Of a stretch of DNA of 7,952 bases, positions 1 to 6,687 are shown piece after piece; the stretch's first letter is position 1; each line of letters opens with the position of its first letter. This DNA is from Crocinitomicaceae bacterium. GTDB lineage: Bacteria; Bacteroidota; Bacteroidia; Flavobacteriales_D; Crocinitomicaceae. The DNA lies in assembly GCA_023264075.1 (NCBI GenBank), contig JALQTG010000022.1, positions 1 to 7,952 of the forward strand, in the 5' to 3' direction. Below the pieces are notes generated by a model. The model saw nothing but the letters and a program-made list of their open reading frames with translations, was not told where the DNA came from and made no database searches. The translations under genes were made by a program, and so were the position numbers.

Positions 1-2
1 TG

Positions 3-164
3 GACATTGAAACTAACACCCAACACTCTCACATTTGGATGTGTTGGACTTTCGATGACTCCACAGGACTTTATGAATGTCACACAAAACCAGAAACTCT
101 CGCACCCTTAATAAACAACTTGTGGTTTACGACACAGCATATAGATACTCATCATATTACATAA
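3..164 (+). CDS. Fragment resembling the 3'-5' exonuclease domain of a phage T7-type DNA polymerase (partial, 5' end outside window)
   Basis: An open frame enters from the left edge and stops at a TAA at 162-164, giving about 53 residues. It begins D-I-E-T-N, which matches the exonuclease I motif (metal-binding Asp and Glu) of DnaQ-like 3'-5' exonuclease domains. It then reads IWMCWTFDDSTGLYECHTKP and ETLAPLINN, the pattern of beta strands and spacing seen in N-terminal domains of podovirus family A DNA polymerases. The expected continuation, a G-H-N-x-x-x-F-D exonuclease II motif, is absent: after LINN (about position 119) the frame becomes unlike the family and ends. So this is either a broken gene or one side of a chimeric join with the mrdA fragment on the opposite strand. 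The call rests on motif memory alone and the fragment is short; an unrelated protein or a chance frame remains possible. Confidence 0.4.
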   Translation, partial: DIETNTQHSHIWMCWTFDDSTGLYECHTKPETLAPLINNLWFTTQHIDTHHIT

Positions 165-188
165 GTGATTATAGTTGGCATCATTATG

Positions 189-944
189 TCATAACGCAAA
201 ACGGTTCTGCTCTGCAAATGTATCCAGCTTTCCATCAGCAAAATTGTCCACCGCCTTTCCGCGAGCAGATGTTAAAAGAAACTTTGTTCCCTTACGACCA
301 CGCAATTCTTTCTCATACTCTCTTTCAAGTCCCGCTCGACCAATAAAATCTCCCATATTGTAGAAATATCGATCTTTCTCTAACTCGTGAGGCCGAATCT
401 CATTTAAGTATCCAAAAATATGCCCCCCATTGGGATAAGGATAATCGCGCATACTCACTGTTTCCTCATAAAAACCCGGAAAATAAATTAATTCAGAAGC
501 GATTCCAGCAATTTCTTCGGCAGTGAGTTCGCTTATGAACGCGTACGGCAGATAACTTCGGTAATCATTTACAACCGTATCATTGCCAGTCTTTTTACTG
601 CGGGTTTTTCTGTCTAAACTAACGCGAATTTCCTCAAAACGTTCGCCAATTTCGTGATACTCTAGACCCAATAATTTTGCCAAGGAAGCTGTATCCAACT
701 CCTTAATTTTATCCTCAACGAACATCAAATTATAGTACGTTTTATTGCCAACCACCTTATTCCCAAAACGATCTAGAAATATTCCGCGAGGAGGTTTTAC
801 ATCAATTCGTTTTTGCGAAACTTCAGCGGCACGAGTCATCCAGCGATCATCGATAACCTGCATATAAAAAAGACGCACTGAATAAATAATACTCACTAAA
901 ATGAACAACACAAGAAATACGATACGTCTTCCTTCGAGATTCAT
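189..944 (-). CDS. mrdA: Penicillin-binding protein 2, N-terminal part only (truncated)
   Basis: PBP2 is the peptidoglycan DD-transpeptidase of the rod elongation complex, anchored in the inner membrane. Residues 8-27 form a transmembrane anchor. The pedestal dimerisation domain follows, with the hallmark R-G-I-F-L-D-R-F-G at 53-61, a P-x-G-G-H-I-F-G-Y stretch at 171-179 and G-R-A-G-L-E at 202-207, then F-A-D-G-K at 235-239. After residue 246 (near position 206) the family pattern stops, and the frame ends at residue 251. Full-length PBP2 is about 600 residues or more, so the whole transpeptidase domain with its SxxK, SxN and KTG motifs is missing. I read all three minus-strand frames to the window edge and found no continuation, so one frameshift does not explain it. 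The start overlaps the mreD stop by four bases (ATGA), which supports it and implies translational coupling. As it stands the product could not be catalytic. Confidence 0.88.
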   Translation of the reverse strand: MNLEGRRIVFLVLFILVSIIYSVRLFYMQVIDDRWMTRAAEVSQKRIDVKPPRGIFLDRFGNKVVGNKTYYNLMFVEDKIKELDTASLAKLLGLEYHEIGERFEEIRVSLDRKTRSKKTGNDTVVNDYRSYLPYAFISELTAEEIAGIASELIYFPGFYEETVSMRDYPYPNGGHIFGYLNEIRPHELEKDRYFYNMGDFIGRAGLEREYEKELRGRKGTKFLLTSARGKAVDNFADGKLDTFAEQNRFAL

Positions 945-1456
945 GACATGCGTTGATTTTTGAAGAAAATGATTTGAATCAGTAGAAAAATTAGTACCGT
1001 AAGTACTCCACTCAAAAAGGTTTTCTGAAGAACGTATAGCACATCGGATAACCTAAAGTACTCGAGAAAGAAAAACCACACATGATGAATCAGCACCATT
1101 AGACTCGATACCGAAATAAACCATTTATAACCAAGGTCTGCCACACTCGGTTGGCGAAAACTCTCGTACCCATCTCTAGGTGAAAATAACTTGAATAATT
1201 CTGGGCGAAAATAAGCCATGATTACAGCTGCACTTGCATGGAGTCCAAATGTATTCATAAAAAAATCAACCGAAACCCCTGTTAAAAAAGCGATAATCAT
1301 TAATGGAATTGCACTCATATCAAAAGGCAGCAATAATATGAATAATGGGTATATCATGGGGTGAATTCCAAAGCCGAAATCTAGCTGACCAACTATTAAT
1401 CCTTGTGCTAGAACAAAAAGAAAAAACCGAAAAATATGTATGTATATGCCAATCAT
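941..1456 (-). CDS. mreD: Rod shape-determining membrane protein MreD
   Basis: A 171-residue, strongly hydrophobic protein with five to six likely membrane segments (roughly residues 6-24, 33-47, 50-66, 71-84, 113-131 and 147-165) and a short basic tail. MreD proteins are poorly conserved in sequence but typically 160-180 residues with this topology. The stretch F-L-T-G-V-S-V-D-F-F-M-N at 57-68 followed by G-L-H-A at 71-74 is typical of the family in Bacteroidota. MreD is an inner-membrane partner of MreC in the elongasome. Identity rests as much on position as on sequence: its ATG abuts the mreC TAA directly, and its TGA overlaps the mrdA start. No separate promoter is expected or seen. Confidence 0.88.
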   Translation of the reverse strand: MIGIYIHIFRFFLFVLAQGLIVGQLDFGFGIHPMIYPLFILLLPFDMSAIPLMIIAFLTGVSVDFFMNTFGLHASAAVIMAYFRPELFKLFSPRDGYESFRQPSVADLGYKWFISVSSLMVLIHHVWFFFLEYFRLSDVLYVLQKTFLSGVLTVLIFLLIQIIFFKNQRMS

Positions 1457-2290
1457 TTAGTTCAATTCTTCAATAGCTCCCTGTAATTGTGTTAACTCTT
1501 CATCCAAAGTATTATCAACAACAAAAACGGAATGAAGCGTGCGCATATCTTGCGAGAGATTGACTTTTATATCCCACAAAGGCTTCCCTTCTATTAATTC
1601 AACAACATCAACTTTTCCTATTGTTACCCCTTTTGGAAAATATCCACTGCTTCCTCGGGTTTTTATGAGAGCCCCTCGCTCGATGGGAATATCATTTGAT
1701 ATTCCTGTTAATGAAACTCTTCGTGGATCATTTTCAAGGTATTTAATAATTCCAAATGCCTTGTTTCCTTCTACATAAGCGCTAAAATTGATGTTCTCAG
1801 TAAGTATCGATTTAACCACTGAGAAATGGTCGGATACATCGTAAACAGTTCCAACAACACCAACTGAAGAAACTACCCCCATTTTCGGCTTGATTCCTTT
1901 TAATCGTCCAGCATCTATCGTAAAATAATTATTCTTATGTTGATGGGAAGAGTTAATAACAGTGGCAGGAATATACCTATAAACTTGCTCATAGAGTGTA
2001 TCATTTATCAGTGTGGTCTTACCATCGATACTCATGTAGGATTCTGGTAAATCTTTCATCATGTGTGCTATCTTACTCTTTAATACTTCATTAGTCTGTG
2101 CCAATGACAGATATTTGGTAATCTCATATTTCCATGAGAGTATATTTCCTGTAATAGCAGACGATGTATTAAAAAACTGAGTACGAGGATAGCTCATCCA
2201 AGAAAAATAGGATCCTAACGCAACCAATTGCAAGACGAGAAACACCAGGAATACTCGAAATCGTTGAAAAAAAGCAATTAAATTACGCAT
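1457..2290 (-). CDS. mreC: Rod shape-determining protein MreC
   Basis: A 277-residue bitopic protein. It has a short basic N-terminus, a transmembrane segment at about 12-30, a helical region at roughly 45-80 that probably forms the dimerising coiled coil, then the periplasmic beta-barrel pair of the MreC family. The recognisable core runs from T-I-D-A-G at 124-128 through G-V-V-S-S-V-G-V-V-G-T-V at 138-149, with T-R-G-S-S-G-Y-F-P-K-G-V at 211-222. MreC links cytoplasmic MreB to periplasmic PBP2, and in studied species it activates PBP2. Length is normal. An 80-base gap separates it from mreB upstream, with no clear terminator or TAnnTTTG promoter, so co-transcription with mreB is likely. There is no Shine-Dalgarno sequence before its ATG, in contrast to mreB. 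Confidence 0.95.
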   Translation of the reverse strand: MRNLIAFFQRFRVFLVFLVLQLVALGSYFSWMSYPRTQFFNTSSAITGNILSWKYEITKYLSLAQTNEVLKSKIAHMMKDLPESYMSIDGKTTLINDTLYEQVYRYIPATVINSSHQHKNNYFTIDAGRLKGIKPKMGVVSSVGVVGTVYDVSDHFSVVKSILTENINFSAYVEGNKAFGIIKYLENDPRRVSLTGISNDIPIERGALIKTRGSSGYFPKGVTIGKVDVVELIEGKPLWDIKVNLSQDMRTLHSVFVVDNTLDEELTQLQGAIEELN

Positions 2291-2370
2291 GAATATACTA
2301 ACCCTTTTTTATTCCACCCCAGACGAAGCTTCATCCATCTATTAATTCAAAAGAAATAAGCGCCTCACCT

Positions 2371-3396
2371 CTAATCCCGAATCAAGAACTGGAAACGATC
2401 AATGTTTTTCAACGCTATACTCGTTCCACGTGCAACAGCTCTCAAAGGATCTTCGGCAATGTGCACAGGTAATTTCGTTTTGATTGAGATTCGCTTGTCT
2501 AATCCACGTAGCATAGAGCCTCCACCCGCCAAGTAAATACCTGTCTTGTAAATATCAGCAGATAATTCTGGTGGGGTCATCTCTAATGCACTAAGAATTG
2601 CCTCCTCTATTTTAGAAATTGTTTTATCCAATGCATGAGAAATTTCAGAATACGTAACAATTATCTCTTTAGGAATACCTGTCATCAAATCTCGTCCGCG
2701 TACAGCATATTCAGCTGGTGGATTGTCCAACTCTGGAAGAGCCGCACCTATTTCAATTTTAATTTGCTCCGCTGTTCTCTCGCCAACCAGAATATTGTGT
2801 TGACGACGCATATACTCCTCGATATCTGCTGTGAAGTCATCCCCCGCAACACGGATTGATTTATCACAAACAATACCACCCAGGGCTATCACGGCAATTT
2901 CAGAAGTACCGCCCCCAATATCAATAATCATATTCCCCATGGGTTCTTCCACGTCGATTCCAATACCGATAGCTGCTGCCATCGGTTCATGAATCAGATA
3001 GACCTCTTTGGCACCTGCATGTTCAGCAGAATCCCGAACAGCTCGCTTCTCTACTTCTGTAATACCCGATGGGATACAAATCACCATTCGCAATGAAGGA
3101 TTAATAAGGCTTTTTCCTCCTTTAATCATTTTAATCATTCCACGGATCATTTGTTCCGCACTTTGAAAATCTGCAATAACACCATCTTTCAGTGGTCTCA
3201 CCGTTTCAATCAACTTATGCGTTTTTCCGTGCATTTGTTGCGCTTTCTTTCCGATAGCTACAATCTTTCCGCTTTGAATGTCTTTTGCGACAATCGACGG
3301 CTCATCAACAACAACCTTGTCATTCATGATGATGAGCGTGTTTGCAGTTCCCAAATCAATGGCAATTTCCTGCGTTAAAAAACTAAATAATCCCAT
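2371..3396 (-). CDS. mreB: Rod shape-determining protein MreB (bacterial actin)
   Basis: A 341-residue actin-fold ATPase that polymerises under the inner membrane and positions the elongation machinery. Motifs in order: phosphate 1 loop D-L-G-T-A-N-T at 14-20; H-E-P-M-A-A-A-I-G at 136-144, whose Glu corresponds to the catalytic Glu of MreB; phosphate 2 loop I-D-I-G-G-G-T-S-E at 158-166; and adenosine motif L-A-G-G-G-S at 289-294. The N-terminal M-G-L-F-S-F-L is the sort of hydrophobic patch MreB uses for membrane contact. Length is typical. The start is fixed by a strong Shine-Dalgarno sequence nine bases upstream. A 93-base gap to purH contains a candidate promoter, so mreB may be transcribed both from there and by read-through from purH. 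Confidence 0.98.
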   Translation of the reverse strand: MGLFSFLTQEIAIDLGTANTLIIMNDKVVVDEPSIVAKDIQSGKIVAIGKKAQQMHGKTHKLIETVRPLKDGVIADFQSAEQMIRGMIKMIKGGKSLINPSLRMVICIPSGITEVEKRAVRDSAEHAGAKEVYLIHEPMAAAIGIGIDVEEPMGNMIIDIGGGTSEIAVIALGGIVCDKSIRVAGDDFTADIEEYMRRQHNILVGERTAEQIKIEIGAALPELDNPPAEYAVRGRDLMTGIPKEIIVTYSEISHALDKTISKIEEAILSALEMTPPELSADIYKTGIYLAGGGSMLRGLDKRISIKTKLPVHIAEDPLRAVARGTSIALKNIDRFQFLIRD

Positions 3397-3405
3397 ATGT
3401 ATTTA

Positions 3406-3411
3406 CCTCCC
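3406..3411 (-). promoter_or_regulatory. Strong Shine-Dalgarno site for mreB
   Basis: On the minus strand GGGAGG lies nine bases before the mreB ATG. This is a near-perfect match to the anti-Shine-Dalgarno sequence. The other genes here (mreC, purH, the T9SS protein and the TonB receptor) have no comparable site, which fits the general scarcity of Shine-Dalgarno use in Bacteroidota. It confirms the mreB start. Confidence 0.7.
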
Positions 3412-3436
3412 AATTCACTGTTGTATTCGACCCGAA

Positions 3437-3444
3437 TAAAGGTA
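3437..3444 (-). promoter_or_regulatory. Candidate -7 box upstream of mreB
   Basis: The minus strand reads TACCTTTA, seven of eight matches to the Bacteroidota -7 consensus TAnnTTTG, about 40 bases ahead of the mreB start. I see no good TTTG-type -33 element at 19-21 bases upstream in the surrounding AT-rich sequence. If used, it would give mreB a leader of about 30 bases independent of purH. Confidence 0.4.
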
Positions 3445-3489
3445 CAAATAATATAACTAAAAAACTGTTTTAAAATTTAAACTTTTAAA

Positions 3490-5016
3490 TTAATGTTTAA
3501 AATGTCTGTTCCCCGTCATTACCATTGCCAACCCATGGTTATTACAATAATCAATTGACAATTGGTCTTTGATGGAACCACCCGGTTGCACGACAGCCTT
3601 TATTCCTGCTTCATCAGCGATTTCCACGCAATCTGGAAAAGGAAAAAATGCATCTGACGCCATCACGGCATCGGTTAAGTCAAAATTAAATGACTGTGCC
3701 TTGTGAATAGCTTGTCTCAGCGCGTCAACCCGAGAAGTTTGACCCGTTCCACTGGCTAATAATTGTCCGTTCTTAGCTAAAACAATCGTATTTGATTTCG
3801 TATGCTTCACCAGTTTATTCGCAAATTCCAAATCCTCTAATTGCTGCTCAGTTGGTTTCACATGCGTGACAGACTGAAAGTCCTCCTTCTTATCGGTAAT
3901 CATGTCTTTTTCTTGCTCCAAGACCCCGTTTAAGATGGTTCTAAATTGTTTTTTAGGCAATTCGACTGGTTTCTGAACGAGAATCATACGGTTCTTTTTA
4001 TTCTTCAACGTTTCTACCGCATCAGCAGAATACCCAGGAGCAATGACTACCTCACAAAACAACTCGTCAATCAATACAGCCGTAGCGTTATCTATGGTTG
4101 TATTCGCAATTAAAATTCCACCAAAGGCAGAAACGGGATCACCCGCTAAGGCAGCTTCATAGGCTTCTTTAATTGTCGGGCGTGTAGCAAAGCCACATGC
4201 ATTGTTATGTTTTAAAATCGCAAAAGTTGGTGCGCTGTCTTTAAACTCAGCAATTAAATTCACTGCTGCGTCTACATCCAACAAATTATTGTAGGAAAGT
4301 TCCTTTCCATGAAGCTTTTCAAACATTGCTTCTAAATCACCATAAAAAACACCTTTTTGATGCGGGTTTTCACCATAGCGTAAAATCTGAGCTTCCTGGA
4401 TACTTTGTTTGAAAAGATCCAATTCGTCGTTATTGAAGTAATTAAATATATGTGTATCGTAGTGCGATGACACATTGAACGCATCTCGCGCAAAAGCTTT
4501 GCGCTGCTCTATAGTCGTTTCTGCTCCTTGACCTTCTAATAATTCTAAAAATGTAGGATACTGGTTTTTTGAAGGAATAATAACTACGTCTTCATAATTC
4601 TTGGCTGCTGCGCGAATCAAGGCGATTCCGCCAATATCAATTTTTTCAATAATATCTGCATGACTCGCTCCTGATGCAACCGTCGCTTCGAATGGATATA
4701 AATCCACCATGACTAAGTCCATATTCGGAATTTCGTACTCGGCTACTTGGGCTTTATCCGTCTCGTGGTTTCGGCGATTCAAAATCCCTCCAAAAATTTT
4801 AGGATGAAGTGTCTTGACCCTTCCTCCTAAAATTGAAGGATAAGAAGTAAGGTCCTCTACGCGTTCAACTGAAATGCCTAAGTCTTCAATAAAACTTTGT
4901 GTACCACCTGTGCTGTAAATTGTTACTCCGTTATTATTCAGTGCTCTAACTATCGGTTCAAGGCCTTCTTTGTCAAAAACTGAAATTAGCGCGTTCGCTA
5001 TTTTTTGGTTCGCCAT
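3490..5016 (-). CDS. purH: Bifunctional AICAR formyltransferase / IMP cyclohydrolase
   Basis: PurH carries out the last two steps of purine synthesis in the cytoplasm: AICAR plus 10-formyltetrahydrofolate to FAICAR, then ring closure to IMP. At 508 residues it is full length. The N-terminal MGS-like cyclohydrolase domain spans about 1-150, with S-T-G-G-T at 35-39, G-G-R-V-K-T-L-H-P at 64-72 and D-I-G-G-I-A-L-I-R-A-A-A-K-N at 127-140. The transformylase domain follows, with R-Y-G-E-N-P-H-Q at 213-220, the catalytic pair K269-H270 in I-L-K-H-N-N-A-C-G, S-D-A-F-F-P-F-P-D at 454-462, V-V-Q-P-G-G-S-I-K-D-Q at 475-485 and the usual R-H-F-K-H terminus. All expected catalytic residues are present. 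It is upstream of mreB in the same direction, an arrangement common in Bacteroidota. A -7 box 24 bases upstream supports the start; I see no Shine-Dalgarno sequence. Confidence 0.98.
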   Translation of the reverse strand: MANQKIANALISVFDKEGLEPIVRALNNNGVTIYSTGGTQSFIEDLGISVERVEDLTSYPSILGGRVKTLHPKIFGGILNRRNHETDKAQVAEYEIPNMDLVMVDLYPFEATVASGASHADIIEKIDIGGIALIRAAAKNYEDVVIIPSKNQYPTFLELLEGQGAETTIEQRKAFARDAFNVSSHYDTHIFNYFNNDELDLFKQSIQEAQILRYGENPHQKGVFYGDLEAMFEKLHGKELSYNNLLDVDAAVNLIAEFKDSAPTFAILKHNNACGFATRPTIKEAYEAALAGDPVSAFGGILIANTTIDNATAVLIDELFCEVVIAPGYSADAVETLKNKKNRMILVQKPVELPKKQFRTILNGVLEQEKDMITDKKEDFQSVTHVKPTEQQLEDLEFANKLVKHTKSNTIVLAKNGQLLASGTGQTSRVDALRQAIHKAQSFNFDLTDAVMASDAFFPFPDCVEIADEAGIKAVVQPGGSIKDQLSIDYCNNHGLAMVMTGNRHFKH

Positions 5017-5039
5017 ATCATTAAATCAATTGAAAGGTG

Positions 5040-5047
5040 CAAAAGTA
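5040..5047 (-). promoter_or_regulatory. Candidate -7 promoter box for purH
   Basis: The minus strand reads TACTTTTG, a full match to the Bacteroidota consensus TAnnTTTG, placed so that transcription would start about 15-20 bases before the purH ATG. A convincing TTTG -33 element at the usual distance is not visible. No clear purine-responsive operator was recognised. Confidence 0.5.
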
Positions 5048-5142
5048 CAGAGTTTGAATTTTATACGCATACTTTCAAGTGGATAATTGTTCTGTTTTTT
5101 TGATTTTTTGAATCAATTCTAAAAATCCCAGACAAAATCCTC

Positions 5143-5160
5143 CGATTTTTATTGAAATCG
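5143..5160 (-). other. Small stem-loop downstream of the T9SS protein gene
   Basis: CGATTT and AAATCG form a perfect six-base-pair stem around a six-base loop, about 30 bases beyond the stop of the T9SS-cargo gene and ahead of the purH promoter. The position suits transcript ending. However, the minus-strand sequence after the stem (GAGGATTTTG) is not a clean U-tract, so calling it a terminator would overreach. The rest of the 175-base gap is AT-rich and otherwise unremarkable apart from the purH -7 box. Confidence 0.25.
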
Positions 5161-5191
5161 CCATAGAAACTTTAAAGTCAGTGTTGAACTC

Positions 5192-6409
5192 CTATTTTAC
5201 CACGCTCAAGGAAAGCATTTCAAGTCCTGAGGTTAAGATCCGAACATAGTAGATGCCTTCTTGCCAATCGGAGGTGTTCAACTGCAATGTAGACACTCCA
5301 TCAAAGTGTGTGGCGAAAATAGTTCTTCCCATGACATCTAGCACCGTGACTTCTCCACTCGACACTCCTGAAAATGAAACCTGTAATTCATCCTTTAAAG
5401 GGTTAGGATAAGCCTCAACCAGCAGACCACTCTCCTCTTCTAATCCAACATTACAGCCTGATGCACATGATGTAACACTTGGTTCAATGGTTCCCCAACT
5501 TACATCAAAATGAGTAGCCGTTGGAGTATTGTCACAAATATCCAATGTACCTTTTACAAAACCAAAGTTGGTCGTTGATTCACCCAAGCAAAACTCACCT
5601 GTACCCTTTAGCGTATCGCTATTGGTAAAATCACGCAGGACATGAAACACTCCATTATTCTCAACAATTGCATCAAAAGTAGATAGGTTTCCAGAAGCAA
5701 AATCACGTCCAACGGACACATCCCTTCCTTGGTCAACAACTACTTGATTTAAATTGAGAAAATCATTTTCCACGAAGAAAGAACCTGTTCCAGTGATGTT
5801 CAAAATCCCATCATTACCCACATCGAAAGAGCTGACATTTCCAGCGGAAACATTATATGTCCCTAAATTATAGAGCGAGTCAGACACGACAAATCCTGTA
5901 TTCATAACTGTTCCCTCATTTAAAAAGTCACCATTAAAGAGCGTGCCTTCATTCATGAATATCCCTTGATTATAAATACTGTCTATGCCATTCAGTAATC
6001 CATGATTCATAAATGTTGAATTCATGCTCACGTATAATGCAGTATCAAGCACTAGATTTGCATGATTATGACCAACAGCACCTGTTGTAAACGCTAAATT
6101 AGTTAGTGTAGTCTGACCGTGATTAGAAAATGTCGTGGATGTTCCGTCAAACAAAATACTTATACCGCCAGTACTCTCAACAAATGAACCTGATGCATGA
6201 ACAGTGATAGAACCACCGGAATTAACCAACCAATCAACATCCATCGTAATAGCGTGATAAATATTGATGTCATCAGTAGTCGATGGGATGCACGAACAGT
6301 CCCATACAAAAGGATTGCTTGCAGTTCCGTTCATTACTGAGCTAATGGTTTGTTGACCAAACACAATACTGAAAAGGAGTAAAAAGAAGAGTGTAGTAGT
6401 CGTTCTCAT
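5192..6409 (-). CDS. Secreted Asn-Gly-repeat protein with T9SS type A C-terminal sorting domain
   Basis: A 405-residue predicted surface or extracellular protein of unknown function. A signal peptide covers about residues 1-18 (MRTTTTLFFLLLFSIVFG, with QQ next). The early segment N-P-F-V-W-D-C-S-C-I-P-S at 32-43 resembles the opening of many Bacteroidota secreted beta-helix proteins. Residues about 134-183 carry repeats of the form N-x-G (FMNHG, YNQG, FMNEG, FLNEG, VMNTG, YNLG), suggesting a right-handed parallel beta-helix or stacked-strand body. Cysteines at 274, 292, 315 and 319 may form disulfides. The C-terminal ~75 residues (about 330-405), with Y-P-N-P at 334-337, V-L-D-V-M-G-R, G-I-Y-Y-V-R-I and a final V-V-K, are a Por secretion sorting domain, which is usually cleaved at the outer membrane. 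I chose the ATG at 6407-6409 over the in-frame one at 6452-6454 because the promoter lies between them and the later start gives a proper signal peptide. Adhesin, matrix or glycan-binding roles are all possible; none is shown. Confidence 0.85.
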   Translation of the reverse strand: MRTTTTLFFLLLFSIVFGQQTISSVMNGTASNPFVWDCSCIPSTTDDINIYHAITMDVDWLVNSGGSITVHASGSFVESTGGISILFDGTSTTFSNHGQTTLTNLAFTTGAVGHNHANLVLDTALYVSMNSTFMNHGLLNGIDSIYNQGIFMNEGTLFNGDFLNEGTVMNTGFVVSDSLYNLGTYNVSAGNVSSFDVGNDGILNITGTGSFFVENDFLNLNQVVVDQGRDVSVGRDFASGNLSTFDAIVENNGVFHVLRDFTNSDTLKGTGEFCLGESTTNFGFVKGTLDICDNTPTATHFDVSWGTIEPSVTSCASGCNVGLEEESGLLVEAYPNPLKDELQVSFSGVSSGEVTVLDVMGRTIFATHFDGVSTLQLNTSDWQEGIYYVRILTSGLEMLSLSVVK

Positions 6410-6423
6410 GTTGTTTTTATTTT

Positions 6424-6455
6424 CAAAGATAACGGAAGGAATTGAGTTCGCCAAA
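6424..6455 (-). promoter_or_regulatory. Promoter of the T9SS-cargo gene (-33 TTTG and -7 TATCTTTG)
   Basis: On the minus strand TTTG (6455-6452) is followed after 20 bases by TATCTTTG (6431-6424), both exact matches to the Bacteroidota TTTG / TAnnTTTG promoter at accepted spacing. Predicted initiation near 6417 leaves a leader of under ten bases before the ATG ending at 6409. This is the best promoter match in the window. Confidence 0.65.
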
Positions 6456-6550
6456 ACTAAATTTATGTGTCTCAGGCTACAATTTGATCATATCAAAATC
6501 AAAGATTCGAGAAAAACCTCCTATATTCAACTTTTCATATTACATTTACA

Positions 6551-6636
6551 TCGTCTCTAAGGGGTGTCTGCCAGCTGGCAGACTGAGATTATACCCATTG
6601 AACCGGATCAGGTTAGTACCTGCGGCGGGAAGATGA
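6551..6636 (+). ncRNA. TPP riboswitch (THI-box aptamer)
   Basis: The plus strand carries the conserved THI-box segments: AAGGGGTG at the P2 side, CTGAGATTATACCC (the thiamine-pyrimidine binding arm, with CUGAGA), TGAACCGGATCAGG, and CCTGCGGCGGGAAGATGA. Stems can be drawn by eye. P1 pairs TCGTCT (6551-6556) with AGATGA (6631-6636), including one G-U. P3 is the palindrome 6566-6583. P4 pairs CCG (6603-6605) with CGG (6626-6628). P5 pairs CAGG (6609-6612) with CCTG (6619-6622). It lies about 68 bases ahead of the TonB receptor ATG and so should lower that gene's expression when TPP is abundant. Its own promoter is unclear; TATATTCA at 6522-6529 is a weak -7 candidate. A 64-codon frame across it is an artefact of the conserved RNA sequence. 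Confidence 0.95.
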
Positions 6637-6651
6637 CTTTTTAATGCTAGT

Positions 6652-6687
6652 GTTAATTCTAATTATTTATTAATTCCAAGAATTAGC
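6652..6687 (+). promoter_or_regulatory. Possible expression-platform hairpins between aptamer and receptor start
   Basis: GTTAATTCT (6652-6660) can pair over nine positions, one of them G-U, with AGAATTAGC (6679-6687). The same right arm can instead pair with TAATTC at 6671-6676 in a tight six-base-pair hairpin with a CAA loop. Two exclusive folds between a TPP aptamer and an ATG look like an expression platform. Downstream is CCC then TTGTTCTTGTT, which is U-rich but not a classic terminator tail, and there is no Shine-Dalgarno sequence to hide. The mechanism is therefore undecided and the pairing could be chance in AT-rich sequence. Confidence 0.3.

Noticed and set aside
77..363. Two plus-strand frames of 89 and 62 codons across the left end
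   Set aside because: They run antisense through the conserved part of mrdA beyond 206 and have low-complexity, non-family-like composition.
2291..2370. Terminator or promoter in the mreB-mreC gap
   Set aside because: There is only a short imperfect stem around GAAGCTTC with no U-tract, and no TAnnTTTG box.
5100..5116. TTGATT/AATCAA stem-loop as a terminator for the T9SS gene
   Set aside because: On the minus strand it is followed by an A-run rather than a U-run, so it does not form an intrinsic terminator in the needed direction.
6410..6454. In-frame upstream ATG extending the T9SS protein by 15 residues
   Set aside because: The added stretch is polar, disrupts the signal peptide and overlaps the promoter.
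6442..6636. A 64-codon plus-strand frame ending in a Leu/Arg-rich tail (PAGRLRLYPLNRIRLVPAAGR-like)
   Set aside because: It is the translation of the TPP aptamer itself. Such frames recur as spurious proteins wherever this riboswitch occurs, and this one has no initiation signal.
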